The notes beneath the pieces were generated by a model that saw only the letters and a list, made by a program, of their open reading frames with translations, searched no databases and was not told the origin of the DNA. The position numbers were made by a program, and so were the translations under genes. Positions 46,504 to 58,789 of a DNA stretch of 64,000 nt are shown here, one piece after another. Every line of letters begins with the position of its first letter. Position 1 is the stretch's first letter. The DNA lies in NCBI GenBank assembly GCA_030386875.1, contig CM059564.1, positions 62,911,936 to 62,975,935 on the forward strand. The letters run 5' to 3'. Origin of the DNA: Morinoia aosen. Its lineage: Eukaryota > Arthropoda > Malacostraca > Amphipoda > Talitridae.

Positions 46504-49500
46504 TCGAGTAGTGCACAATTCCTGAATTCAAACATCCAGATCATTTAATGTTGCACGTGATGAAATAATAAACCTTTTAAATTCATAATTAGAAAGCCCG
46601 CCAAAATAAGGGGTGGATGTTTTAAATAGCCATCGAGGGCTTAAAATCGTTTTGAAATTACTCGTCTCTTCGAACGAATAACATAACCGTTTACGATTGA
46701 CGCAAGCTTCAACCTGATTAAGGCACCACAAAATTAATCTTTTTAAAATATGTTTCATCATTTACCTTTACTTTAATCTGATAGATGTTTCCATCTCCCA
46801 GGCAGTCGCTTGCGTTGCGCTGTCGGTCTTGGTAGTTGTTTTTTGACCAATTATTACTAGAAAATTCAGTATCCGTGTTAGATGGACTTACATAACTCTC
46901 GGAGTAAAGAACGTCGGAGCAAAACAGCCTTCGAAGTGTTCTAGAAGAAGGAGACGTGTTAACATCCCCGTTTTAAATTGCAGTTTGACGGAACACTAAT
47001 AATCTCGGTCGAACTCGACGTCAATTAAATACCTGGTTATTCTGAATCACTCATCAGCTTCTGTGCGTGTGTGTGTGTACGGAGAAGTGAATATCTTTGA
47101 AGATGTAGTTGTTTATTACGAGCAGCGAAATCGGCTTATAATTCGCATAATTTTTCCTGTATCTTCATTTCAGCACTGTAACACTATCGCAAATTGCAAG
47201 TCATCACGCACAAACACAAAAATACACGTTTCTTGAGCATGAAAATACCTGAGATTTTAAGAGATAAAACATGATGCATACGAGTACTCTCAAGGGCTAG
47301 AATGTTTCATGAAGTTGCTTGAAAGAACCACATGCATGCGGCGATAAAATAGCCAGCGTTAGCTCAAATTTGCGTGTACCTCGAGCGTGGTCCGACGCTG
47401 ACCCGCAATCACACACCCCTCGTCCAACTCAGCCCCAGTAAAAGAACTGCTTTTTCCGCGCTCAAAGGACCCTAAATAAAGGGATAGCCACGTCAGAAAA
47501 CATGACAACCTTGACAGCTAAACATTGGTAGGAACTCACTCAAAGAAATTGAAATTCAGTCGTTTGTGTTGTGAAATGTGATAGAATGAACAATGAATTG
47601 AGTGCGTGTTCACTGAAAGAAATTCGAACGTGGATAATTGCAGAAAGTCCAACGTAAGCACCATCGCAAGAACTGGTTTGAAAGACAACACGCAAGTGGT
47701 AAAGGCCGAAAGAAAATCAAGACTAAAATGAAATGAATTATACAATGAGTACGTTACAAAATAACCCTATCACTTTCCGCAACCCGCTACTTTGCCTTCA
47801 TAGAGATTGAGTGCTAATTTAGTTGGAACTAGCGTTATTCTGACGATCGACCTTTCACATCTGAGGAAATAAGTTCAGTGAACTGACACGTGAACTCCAT
47901 GCCTTCGGAACCGGATATAAGTTTTTGCAGCGGTACAACCGGCCTTGCGAAAGTTCTTCTTGCGATTTAATTCGCTTGTTGATATTTTTTACGACCAAAA
48001 TCTAAACGTTTTAATTCTTTCAGTTAATATTTTTAGGACTTAACACACAGTAATCCTAGACAGTTGACAAACCTGAGCGAGCGAATTGTTTAGTTTTTGG
48101 TGGGAGGACTTGTAAACATTTATCTTACAGACATACTTCAAACTAAAAAAGCACAGCTGACAAAAATCGTAAATTATTTCCTTTAAATCAATCAACGTTC
48201 AAGTCTACAAAATCTCAAGTTATTATAAAAACCAAAGGGCAACGTTGTCGTCGAGGGTGAAGAGAACGGTAACATTCACGTCATGTATCTAAACTACAAA
48301 GCACTAAACATTTTGATTAAATTCATTCCTTATTGTCGAGACTCACCATGTGCTGCATGTGGTGAGCATACTGGTCTTTTTGGCTCAATACCAGGTTTAG
48401 AGACCGCATAAAATAATAACATAAAAGTCTACACTATGACCTCCTTTCTGTGTTACATAAAGTTTGAAAGTTTCCTCTGTCTCACGAACAGCTGAAGCCA
48501 AAAGCAAGCGAAGTGCCAACCGCAAGCAAAGTGTTAGAGCGAGCGAGCTGAAAAGCCGGGACGATGTGGGCGAGAATACACCAAAAAAAGAAGTGAAAAA
48601 CGTCCATAAACGCACTCTCACCCTATGGCCAAAAATTCATCGCTTTCAACGTAAGAAACATCTAAATCTTACTTAACTATGCCACATTGAAATACAGAAA
48701 GTGTACTAAATAAACAGTGTGGGCGGCATCTTGTACAGGAATATTTAATCCTTGAAATTTTTCATTGAGGGAAGCACCGCTGCACGCAGTGTAAAGGAGA
48801 CCCTGGGCGAGAGCAAAAGTACCTGTCCCTTGCCGGTATCAGGAGATCGTCGGAGGAGTTGATGCCGCACCGACACCGACGCTGCATTACGGAGCATGAC
48901 GCTGCATTTGCTGCTCGATGGCAGCCCCCGCCTTATGTCTTATCCCTTCATCTCTGACACCAAGAAAAAACCAACGAGTCTGACCTAAGCAAGCTCCTGA
49001 ATTTTGACCATGCGGTACAATGATCGTATGTGCCTGTGGATGGTAAATAACTTGAGAAATTCAAAAATCAACTTCCAATTCGATGCGGTGTTGTCTAGTT
49101 CAATTAATTACACGAGGAGGGCGATCTCTCTGGCGCAGGGTTCGAGGACCGAGCCGTTTCTTTCGTGTTTCTGACTGTGACAGCCTGAGGTTAATTGCAA
49201 AAGCAAGCAAATGTCAGAAGACAAAGCCCATTTGATTGAAAGTCGCAGACATGAAAGCAGACTACAGGTAAGAAAGAGACTGAGCCCCTCACCACAGAAC
49301 GAGTCATTTAAATGATGCGATTTCTGTGGAAGCTCTCGGAATTGCAAGAAAGTGAAAAGTAGATCTTGGATTATCTGATAATCATACCATGAATACACTA
49401 CAGGCCTTCGTTGAACTTTCCAAGATGGCAGATTTTAGAAAAAGATGCCTAGTATTTCAATCAATTGTCGCTGATTTGAAGTCCATTTTAATCGGGTAAT

Positions 49501-50407
49501 TTCTTAATACCTATATTGCAAAAGAATTTCTAGAGCTATTTTACATCGAATATTCCTACTATTCATACCTCGCACACCTATCATGATAGTATAAACTTTG
49601 TGACAAGACTGCACGCGAGTACCGGTGAGCAATGCTGAAGCTTGAATGAGCAAGGAAGCAATATTTTTACCCTAGGTAACTAATTGATTTTTGTCAAAGC
49701 GGTAAAGTTGAAAATTGTTACAAATTACTTTCGGCGGCTTCTATATCCATAATTCCTCATTTATAGACAACCTTAATCCAAACATTCGAATATTCAGTTG
49801 ATAAATGGACAAAATATCCGACATTTCTTCCAGCGTCATTACACACAGGCAACACGACAGCGGCTGCCCTTCTTGGCGCAATAAAGGGCGAGGATTGAGC
49901 GTGATGGCGTGACGGACCTCCTCTCGTCATCGCCAGAAGATGAGATCTCGTCTCTCCTGTACAAGAGGCCGAAAATTTTTCTTTTCGGGAAATTAACGCA
50001 CGCGAAGCCGATATTGGCGAACACCAAAGACCGACTGTCCCGTGTCTATATCCTGGATTGTCCGGCATGACTCGCAGGAAACGGGGAAAGCCACCGCGCC
50101 AGGGCGGCCCTGGAAGACTTGCAAAGACTACTGCCGCTCACGAGCACTACGGGCCTGAGCTCAAATTTTACCTATCAAGCTTTAATGCAAAATTACTCAA
50201 TGATAAATGTTTTATAAGATGGTACTCCAAAGTCAGAAGAATTCACAGCGATTAACTTTCTTCTCTATGTTTCTTGATTGGTTTTGAAAAGTTATATATA
50301 CTTACTAGTAGCATTTTATACTTTTTTCATAACCCGCCAACTTTTGTAAGCTAAGAAAGACTGTTTTATTTCTTATTAAAAAAACAACACATATTCACAC
50401 GCTCATA
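46504..50407. other. Non-coding stretch, no gene recognised
   Basis: Holds a short TG run near 47063-47079 and a G+C-rich patch at 48760-48940 and at 49820-50160. Minus-strand and plus-strand frames of up to about 103 codons cross the last patch, but no domain is recognisable. Confidence 0.5.
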
Positions 50408-50575
50408 AATTCAGTACAACCTTAACAACTCCTTAAGAACGGACAGATGAAGAGATACTGTACTACCTTACTTTGGAAGGGATACGCTTGCGGCTACATT
50501 CTACCGTAATGTTGTTAATGTGTTGTAGAATGAGTGCACCTTTTAGAGTCAAGCATAGTCTCTAGTAAAGTATAA
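50408..50575 (+). repeat. Dispersed repeat D, copy 1
   Basis: It aligns in direct orientation with 52608-52770. Both share CTTAACAACTCCTTAAG near the start and a GCTTG..G..(T)ACATTCTA block further on, then AGAATGA(G/A)TGCA and TCTA(G/A)TAAAGTA. Similarity is about 65-70%. Inside, CATTCTAC pairs with GTAGAATG across a 20-base loop. Confidence 0.7.
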
Positions 50576-50814
50576 TGTATGAGGTAGAGATATAAAGCTA
50601 CAAGCATAAGACAAGAATGAACATGCTACTTATAAAAATATTTTTGAACACTCGTTGTTCATCAATGGACGATCGAGTTTCTATAAATGCTTAGGAAATC
50701 AGATCTTGGTTAGCAGACATATTTTTTACGATTGTGGATAAATTTTTAATGATAAGTGGGTAAAATTTGTATTCCATTCCTATTAAACCACTAATGAAGA
50801 TAATTAGAAATTGA

Positions 50815-50975
50815 TTTGGAAAAACGGTAAATCTGAAGGAGATGACAGTTGTCGATTTTGTAAATTTCGATGCCTTAGCATAGTTAATTAGATCGAAATG
50901 AACAAGTTTTCTTCTATGCACTTTTTGTCTCAAATGAGTATTTTATTAGTTATAGCGGTAAATGACTTACCGCAA
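50815..50975 (-). repeat. Repeat E, inverted arm (copy A)
   Basis: The inverse complement aligns with 51225-51385. Shared blocks include TTACCGCTATAA, AAATACTCATTTGAGAC, AGAAGAAAACTTGTT and the run AAATCGACAACTGTCATCTC followed by CTTCAGATTTACCG. Over about 37 codons the two copies align without gaps (RRKLV and KSTTVISFRFT on the inner strands), but a third copy carries indels, so coding selection is doubtful. Confidence 0.8.
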
Positions 50976-51054
50976 CTCCAGTCTTTGAAGCGGAAAGAAA
51001 TTCTTTGATCGAGTTGTATGGCAATACTGCAATGGCGTCTCGCTTCCAGCGCTC

Positions 51055-51190
51055 TGTCTTGAAAGACGAAACCAAACCTACCGCTATACCTCGTTAAATA
51101 CTCATTTGACGAAAAAAGTGTATAGAATAAAAGTTGTTTATTTCGATGTTATTACCATGTTTCAAGCAACAAAAATTCGAAAATCGATGA
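51055..51190 (+). repeat. Repeat E, shorter diverged copy (B)
   Basis: Direct relative to copy C and inverted relative to copy A. It shares CCGCTAT, AAATACTCATTTGA, a CGAAAAAAG block and TTGTTTATTTCGAT, and like copy C is preceded by GACGAAAC(C/T)AAAC. It lacks the CAACTGTCATCTCC block. Confidence 0.7.
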
Positions 51191-51219
51191 GTAGCTGTTT
51201 ATTCGAGCGCATTCGTCAT

Positions 51220-51390
51220 CAATGACGAAACTAAACTTACCGCTATAAATCGTAAAATACTCATTTGAGACGAAAAAAGAATAGAAGAAAACTTGTTTAT
51301 TTTGATTCAATTAATTGGGTTCAGGCACCAAAAAGTGGAAAATCGACAACTGTCATCTCCTTCAGATTTACCGGAAAAACTTCGGAGGAC
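51220..51390 (+). repeat. Repeat E, direct arm (copy C)
   Basis: Partner of copy A; the two arms of about 150 bp, separated by about 260 bp, could fold back. Its last 35 or so bases, from AAATCGACAACTG through TTTACCG, are identical to copy A, a striking conservation compared with the middle part. Confidence 0.8.
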
Positions 51391-51574
51391 ATCTGTTATT
51401 TCGATATGAGGATTAGTTCGTATTCCAAGTGTTGCTATACAAGAGACGATTTTCATTATCGTTATACGCGGTAAAGTTTCCATGATTTACAGAAATCAGT
51501 TTTAAGCTCAGTGGAAAAAACAATCGAGTACTATAAAATACATCGTAGCAAAAACCGACATGAAAGTACTGCTT

Positions 51575-51852
51575 TTAACGCGTTCCCCGCGTATTGGGCC
51601 ACATGTGCACCAACAGGTAAATTGCCTATTTAGGTAGTAGTATGAATTAATGAAATTGTTATGTTTCGTGACCTTTTTAAAAAATAACAAATACCATACG
51701 AAGTAAAATGCTATCGTGAAATTGCATTTTTTCATATTTATTTGGAAGACTAAAAATTAATTCAAGCAGTTAAGATCGATTTCCCTACTCTGCTACTTAC
51801 AACCTAACCAAACCAGCCGCTAACAGCCGCAGAAACGCGGTGAACGTGATAA
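51575..51852. mobile_element. TTAA-type piggyBac-like MITE, third element
   Basis: The left end reads TTAACGCGTTCCCCGCGTAT (from 51575). The right end, read inward on the minus strand from 51852, is TTATCACGTTCACCGCGTTT. They match at about 16 of 20 positions and resemble the ends of the MITEs at 38-39.6 kb, though the interior differs. The right TTAA has become ATAA on the plus strand. It is 278 bp long and has no coding capacity. Confidence 0.7.
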
Positions 51853-52607
51853 GGACGTGTCGAGTAGAATCAACGCTCACCAAACTCGATCTCCGCAAAA
51901 ACTTATCTCATCACAAATTCACGATTATAGACCTGCACCCATCCAGAAACTCGTGCTTTCCCATGCGAGTTGGAGATTGTGGTCGTGTAGAGCTCATAAG
52001 GGTTTATCGAAGAATTATCAAAGACTAATAATTTTATCGCGCTGGGTGATTTTTTTCTTTTTTCTACGACAGGGCGTGTTTATAACTTAAGTCAACTTTC
52101 AATGCTTATTGCCAGAGTTCTACAACAGAGCTGAAAGGAGTCATTGGTGAATGCGTGGCCTAATTCTAAAATTTAAGCATGAACATATTTCTGAAACGTT
52201 TTATGTGGAAAAATTTTATGGTAAGTGTTAATACGACTGCCCTTTACTATTTTACCTAGTTTAATTTGGCAGTACCCAAAATGAAAGATTTCACATTAAG
52301 TAAGTAAATGAAATTATTAATAGAATAAAATTTAAGTTTTCATCGGGACAGTTATCTAATTATAGTAATCTCGCATTCCCTGGAAATGTGATAATAATGT
52401 TTCTGTGGATTCTGACAAACAGCTGGTATGAAAAACGTAATTATCAATTTTTCATAAGCTGAATGCTTTCACAGATATATTTTTTGGGCGCGCATCCCGC
52501 AAAGTTTTGAATGATGCCGCCATGCAAACATGTCTAGCAAGCACCAATAGTTTGTTTAACAACAATCGTGAAACTAAATAATAGGAGTAAAATTATATGT
52601 ATACGTT
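51853..52607. other. Non-coding spacer
   Basis: Between the MITE and repeat D copy 2. Short frames only; no domain or repeat recognised. Confidence 0.5.
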
Positions 52608-52770
52608 CAAAAATTCTATACAATCTTAACAACTCCTTAAGTATGGGCTGAAATAAGCAGTTTCTTAACACCGAACTAGCTTGGCTCGGTAGGACTGCGC
52701 TTGTTGTTACATTCTAAAGAAAAGTTGTAAAAATGTGTAACAGAATGAATGCATATCAGGGTCTAATAAA
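52608..52770 (+). repeat. Dispersed repeat D, copy 2
   Basis: Direct partner of 50408-50575, about 2.2 kb away. The inner stem is shorter here (CATTCT with AGAATG), yet the two halves remain complementary. The pair may be two insertions of one unknown element, or the ends of a larger unit that encloses the E repeats. Confidence 0.7.
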
Positions 52771-55700
52771 GTACGGGTCGCTGCACGAAATTTCATATAT
52801 CATAGCTCTTAAAATATGCATAATTGCCAGCCAAGCATAACATTGCTCGCTTGCGAAATTATTGGAGTCTCAAAGCTCCAGGTAGTGTCTTATACAGGCC
52901 ACCAGCACCTAGTACAACTCGTCTTCGAAGTCGACCCAAGCTCGTGCCTGTGAAGACCATGGCTGACGCGATGGCATCACAACACTCTTCAGAGCTCACA
53001 GGTCTAAACGCATAATTTATTAGCGTCTGAGATTGATATGCTGCAGATTGTGGGGGATCGGAACCAGGCTTATCGACGGTGAGCTCTGCACTTGAGCACC
53101 GGTTGCGGAAACTTCTCTTTCGCAGCTTAGCGACACCGGCGCGTGATGTCACTACCAACAGGAGCGCCTCTGCGGTCTTTGAGCCTCTTTTGCTTATCAG
53201 GTGCAGAGTTGAACACCTTAATTTGTTATTTTACCCAGGGTGTAAGTATTTTTTGCAAAACTTTGAATTGATGGAATATTCCAACATTTGTATTAATTAT
53301 GTCCTTTGGTCTGTGAAATCTATGCCATCAAAGTGCTGCAGTGTAAATTGGTTTGTCACGTCAGGCCGTAAAATTTAATTAATAAATTATGTTTTTTATC
53401 TTCACTGCAAGTTTTTTCTAAAAACAACTTTGTTGAAAATGCTAACTTTGGGTTCCTTGAATAAAGACAAATAAAGTAAGAGTGAAACAGTAACACTGAA
53501 GATTTTCCGCACGATTTCAATGTCTTCCATTCGTGCTTGTATTGAGTTTATTGAAGTTTTTATATTTTTGGTTATTCAAGATCTTCTGTGGATCTATTCT
53601 TCATTTAACTTTCTCGAAGCGCATCTTCAGTATCATTATCTGGAGTTCACAATCACTATCCTGTCAATGAAAACCACCAAGCATTCCGAGAGCAGTCTTC
53701 TGCTCGCGAGTGCTGATGTCTATCTGGACCATGTGTCCGCATTTGGTAGTAAAGTTACAAGCACACCGAAATTTACAAAGCTTTCTTTTCTACGGACGTT
53801 TTCACCGGGAACAACTTTTTGAAACTATCGCTCACCAATGGTTTAGCCTGAAGTTTGAGCAAAATTTTTCACGCGAGCTCTGACCATCACAATTCAGTCT
53901 TGCTTCAGGACTAGAACTCATTATAACCACACATATTCCCCTAGATTATTTACGTGCTCTAATTAAATAAAAAAATTAAAGCAAAATGAAATTCTTTCAT
54001 TCACCACAGTAAAATTACGAAGAGCTTAAGAACGAACATAGGGACAGTTGTTTTTCTCTGAAGATACCCAGCGATAGGCGAATATGGTCACACCAAAGAT
54101 GGTTCACAAACAGAAATCAATATAAAATCAAGCAAAGTGTGTTGAGTTCGCGTTATCATATCTGGTCCCGGCGAGTTCACGACCCGATCAGTTTATCGAG
54201 CAATCCGTCTCTCGGCGAGCCGTTCTGTGAATGTTACTTTTGTGGCGGCCGTCGGGGCTTTCCTTTATGTTGCAAAGTAGCAAATCCGCAACATATCGCC
54301 TGCGCTGAGCAGACGCCGCCGCTGAATAAATCACCCCCAATGAGCTTATATTTATCATGAGGTTTAATCTGGAGTTTTTGAGGTGAGACCAGCGTCGGCC
54401 GATTGTGCGATAAAGGACTCGTCCCTAGAGGAGCGTCAAGAGAATTTCTCCACTTAGAAACCAGCAGTCGTGAATGTCAGCGACGATCCTACTGCCCAGC
54501 GAGATGAGCTCTTGCTCTCGAGGTATTAAAGCAAATGTGCGGCACTTAGAGTGGTTTAAACCTTTCGAGCTAAAATGCAAGCTTGCTCCTTCGAAGATCG
54601 AATCTTAGCTGAGAAAGTCTACGAACACACACGCAAATGAACGAACAAAACATGGTCTGCGATTGAAAAGATTGAAGACGGTCATAAATCATCCGATTAA
54701 CATGCAACGGGACAGCATTATTTGTATACTTTATACAGATTTTAAGCCCAAGCCTTCCTGTTTGAGACTGCGCTCTGAATTTTACACTTTTGCAACACGA
54801 TTCGCAGTTGAAAGCGTCAGGCTTTGTTATTAAGTATGCTAGAAAGCAAGCGCAGGGTGCCATTACTTTGCAGTCATTTGTCAGGACCAGAGACGCGGGA
54901 GTAACAGGCTTCCATTCCTTAATGAGTCTCGGACTTAATCTGTCTTTATTTTACATAGAGCAAGAAAGTGCAAATGAATGATAATCAGTATAGTTTTTGC
55001 GTGTAGTCGTCTCGATTTGAATCTTATTTTATGCAGATACCTGTACCTTCTCCCTTATCAGGCTCTTCATCATCTAATAGCAAACTAATCTTCACAAGTT
55101 GCCTGCTTACTGATGTGCGAGCTTCATTTTTGCATGTACAATGCCGCTCAAGATTTGCGCAAAAAGACAACTTTGCAAGCTACAAGAAAGCAGATGACTT
55201 GAAAACTTGGCAAGCAGTCAGAGTATAAGTATAATAGATTCCCCCATCAGTCTTTGTAGGCAGATTCCATGAGAGATAATGCAGGGATTCGTCCTTTCGG
55301 GGCGCTGAGTGCTAGGGCTCTTACCATGTACATGTAGAAGACGTATGTTCTGGCCACCTCTCCGGCCGCCAGTCCGTGTTTGCATAAACTATGTTTTGGC
55401 TTCACTTCACTAGATTTCATTGTTTTAATATTCCGATTTCAATATGAGAAAGTATGCTGAGCGTTTGGAACGGTAATTTTCTTCCGTAAATCAAAGAAAT
55501 ACATTGATGAAGTTGTTATTTCGTACTGGTCTTGCACAAACATGATAAAGTTACATTTTCAAAGCGGACTTGAACTACAAAATACCTGATTTAATCAATG
55601 TTAATACCGCTAGTAATTAATAAATTAAAATAGCCAATTCTGTCGCCTCAGACTAGCATTACGAATTCACAGATGTGAGAGGTACCATGCAGACACAAAA

Positions 55701-58580
55701 TGGTAAATATGGAAACAAAAGTTAGCGCTTTGAAATTTTACTTGCAACATCTTACAGGGAGAACTAAATCGGAGCTAGGATATTCGAATTTCACAAGGGA
55801 TATCCCGCCATCAATGGCAAATGTAACAAAACCACTAGCCAAGCACTTACTCAGAATATTTGAGTACTAAATCTAAAACCCCGTGATGTCCAGTTTTGTT
55901 TACTAAAAATATCTATGTAAACCTGACTCACCTGCAGACCAACATGGTGTTGGAAAATTGAATAAAAATGGTTAAGAAACGCAGAGACACTCATTTAACA
56001 TATCCTCACGGTTCATTTAAAAAGAGGTTCTTCTTACGCCGAAATTTGCTAACGCAGATCGAAAAAAAATGCCCCTTTCACTAATGCCTAGATACGTACA
56101 TCCTAGATTGAGTGAACGGCTGTCGTCAAGTATTGGAATCTCCTAGTGAACTGGTGAGTCATAAAGCATGAAAGTAATCCAACGATGTTCTCAACAATCA
56201 TTGTGACTAACATACTCACGGAAGCGACTATTTCGACAGTGATACTACCATTGATACCTGATGGGATTTCATTCTGCTATGCCTCCTTTGCACAAGCGTG
56301 GAATGATTTAGTGGTTGAGAACTGAAAACAACTTCAACGCTTCCACATCAGGAGGCTACCTTTATTATGAAAAGGAAGATGCAGGGAATTGCCATCCGTT
56401 TTTCTGTCAAATAGAGATCGTCAACTACCGAGAAGTGAAGGTCAATCTTTAATCATGATAACACACTAAACTGAACAGAACGTGGTCATGTTTTTATGAT
56501 AGTCTAAATAAACATTGATATCATTGAACAAATCGGTACCTCTGAGATCATAAATTTCGTCGCAAAGGAGCTGCTGATAGCTGTTCGTTGCATGTCAGCA
56601 CAGAAAGCACCCAAGAACAGATAAGTTAAGAATTGATACAAATATCTCCCACATATCAAGTGTGGGCGATACTCGTCCAACATTTGAAATGAAAATTATA
56701 CCGTATATTCACACTAATTATTGCTGATCATAATTAAATGAAAACCATACTCGTTTTACCCTTTTTCTATATCGCTATAGACTGACAGGTTGAACTCTCA
56801 AATTTGTGTAAGATGTTTTCGTATAAACAAGATTTCGTAATTCTTCGACTGCAGTAGATTGACGATAGAAAATGTTAAATGGTGCGTATAGAATTCGACT
56901 AAGACTCGACAGTGGAAAGAAGAAACCGCGAGCGACAATATGAAGCTTAACTTACTAACATATTGACTTACTGACATGCGCGTGTGATGCATCCAAGAAT
57001 TCGAAATGCGTCAATGTAAGCGACAAAATGTTGAAAACAAAAATTAGTAAGTTTTGGATCGACGAGGAATGGTATAAGAAGATGCTACACGTATAGCAGC
57101 AAAAATCTGCGCTGTGGCGCACGACCAGGAAGACGCATGCAGGCCTGGCTGTTGAAGGACTTTTATGGACCACTTCGCAGCAGACGAAAATTTGGCTTCC
57201 CAACTCGCCTGAATGCACACTAACTTCTTTGCTGAAGACGTATGGGAGTAACAGGTAGAGAGATTCAGCTGCACCTCAAGGACGGACTGGAGGTAAGGAT
57301 TACCAGCTGCGATGACAAAGGTCTGATGATTCCCAGGTCGCTTCAGGACTATCATGGGAGCTAAAGGCAGCTTCATCAAGTGGAATCGGCGGGGTGGGCT
57401 ATGAAGACCCTGACCCAATTTAACGAATATTTCAAAAGTTAATTGTTACCTTTCCGTCAGTGTTCTTTGCGGATTTTTATCGTCAGGGTACTGTATTCTT
57501 CCGATATAATGTGTAACTCGTAAACTAGACCCTCTGATTTAATTCAAACATCAAAAGTCGTGCTAAAGATAGACTGTTACGATGTGACGAAAGAGTTAAA
57601 ATGAGCATTAATCGGCTTATCCACCTTTGTAGAGTGTTGGAAGGGGTAAGTCACGAAAAGTTCCTAGTAAATCTACTTCGCTTAAAAAGTGTTTTCTGGT
57701 ATGTCCATCACATGTCAGCAGTGGGCTCGCAGTATGAAAAAAGAAAGAAAAAAAAAGAAAAACATAGAGATGGAATGAAAGCAATGCAATATAGAGCTTG
57801 CAGAAGGAGACTTTATAGTGCCTTGGCCCTATCAATTTAGCTGATACTAACAATAAAAATGAAGACATCAACAGATCTTAAAGCCTAGGTTTTAGCAGAC
57901 GTAATTTCCTAGTTATGGAAAATAAGTTTAATCTCTTATACGAGTTAGACAGTGCTAGCAACGCATGTTCGTCTGACCAATAGCTAGCGAAAGTATAGAC
58001 ACAATTACGAGAAACAAACTAAAGTAACCACTCTCGCTAACGAATAGCTGCTGTTGAAGCAGCTGCTTGTACTATTTTTTGAAAACACGAGTATTAAGGT
58101 ATGCGAAGCATTTTTATGCACGCAAAACATAAATCATTCTGCAACGCAGAGCTACAAAAGACCTTGTTAAATCTCTAATGTGAAGTTATGAATGAAACTA
58201 AGGCGTTATTACACGAAGAGTGATTTCCGCCCACTGCGGGCATAGTGAGTTTTACCGAGTCCCAACCGGTCTGCGGAGGGCAACAGTCGAAAGTTCACCC
58301 ACCTTGTGGCAAAGGGACGCCAGCACCCGTTCATTAGCTGCTACTTTATTGGGCTGTTAATTTGAGAGCGATTTCCCGATTATTTCCCTCCTTTTTCAAT
58401 AGAATACTTGGGAGACGCTCTCTTAGCTATTGCTCTTGAGCAAATGCTGCATAATATATGACATTTAAGAAGATCGCCCACGCAGAACTTCTGTTTCGTT
58501 TGTAGAGCAGAAGCACACCATCTTATGCCAGATACTCGAAGATTTCTTACTCTTTTGAAACGGATCTGATTAAGAAAGAA
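52771..58580. other. Non-coding stretch, no gene recognised
   Basis: G+C-richer patches occur at 52860-53180, 54140-54320 and 57060-57400, each crossed by short frames (up to 124 codons on the minus strand at 57044-57418) without recognisable domains. No repeats were noticed. Confidence 0.5.
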
Positions 58581-58789
58581 TACCTGGTGTTACTATAGCG
58601 TGAGGTCTACCGTCATATATCACCTTCACAGGTGCAGTTAAAGATGTACATATTGTTTATGGCTAAATTAAATATATGGAAATGAGTAATATTCATTATG
58701 AATCTAACTTAAACTCACGCTATAGTACTAGCTAGAGGTAGATCTCATTTTATAGTGTGGTAGACCTCACGCTATAGCAACACCAAATA
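58581..58789. mobile_element. 209-bp MITE with 31-bp inverted repeats and TA ends
   Basis: The left end (58581-58611) includes TGGTGTTACTATAGCGTGAG and the right end (58759-58789) its inverse complement, with a C for a T and two differences next to the TA. Both ends begin with TA, the target duplication of Tc1/mariner-type elements. A second, weaker CACGCTATAG copy lies inside at about 58716. There is no coding capacity, so it is a non-autonomous element. High arm identity suggests it is not very old. Confidence 0.85.

Noticed and set aside
49757-50255. G+C-rich patch with frames on both strands as a host gene
   Set aside because: No domain, start context or splice pattern could be defended on either strand.
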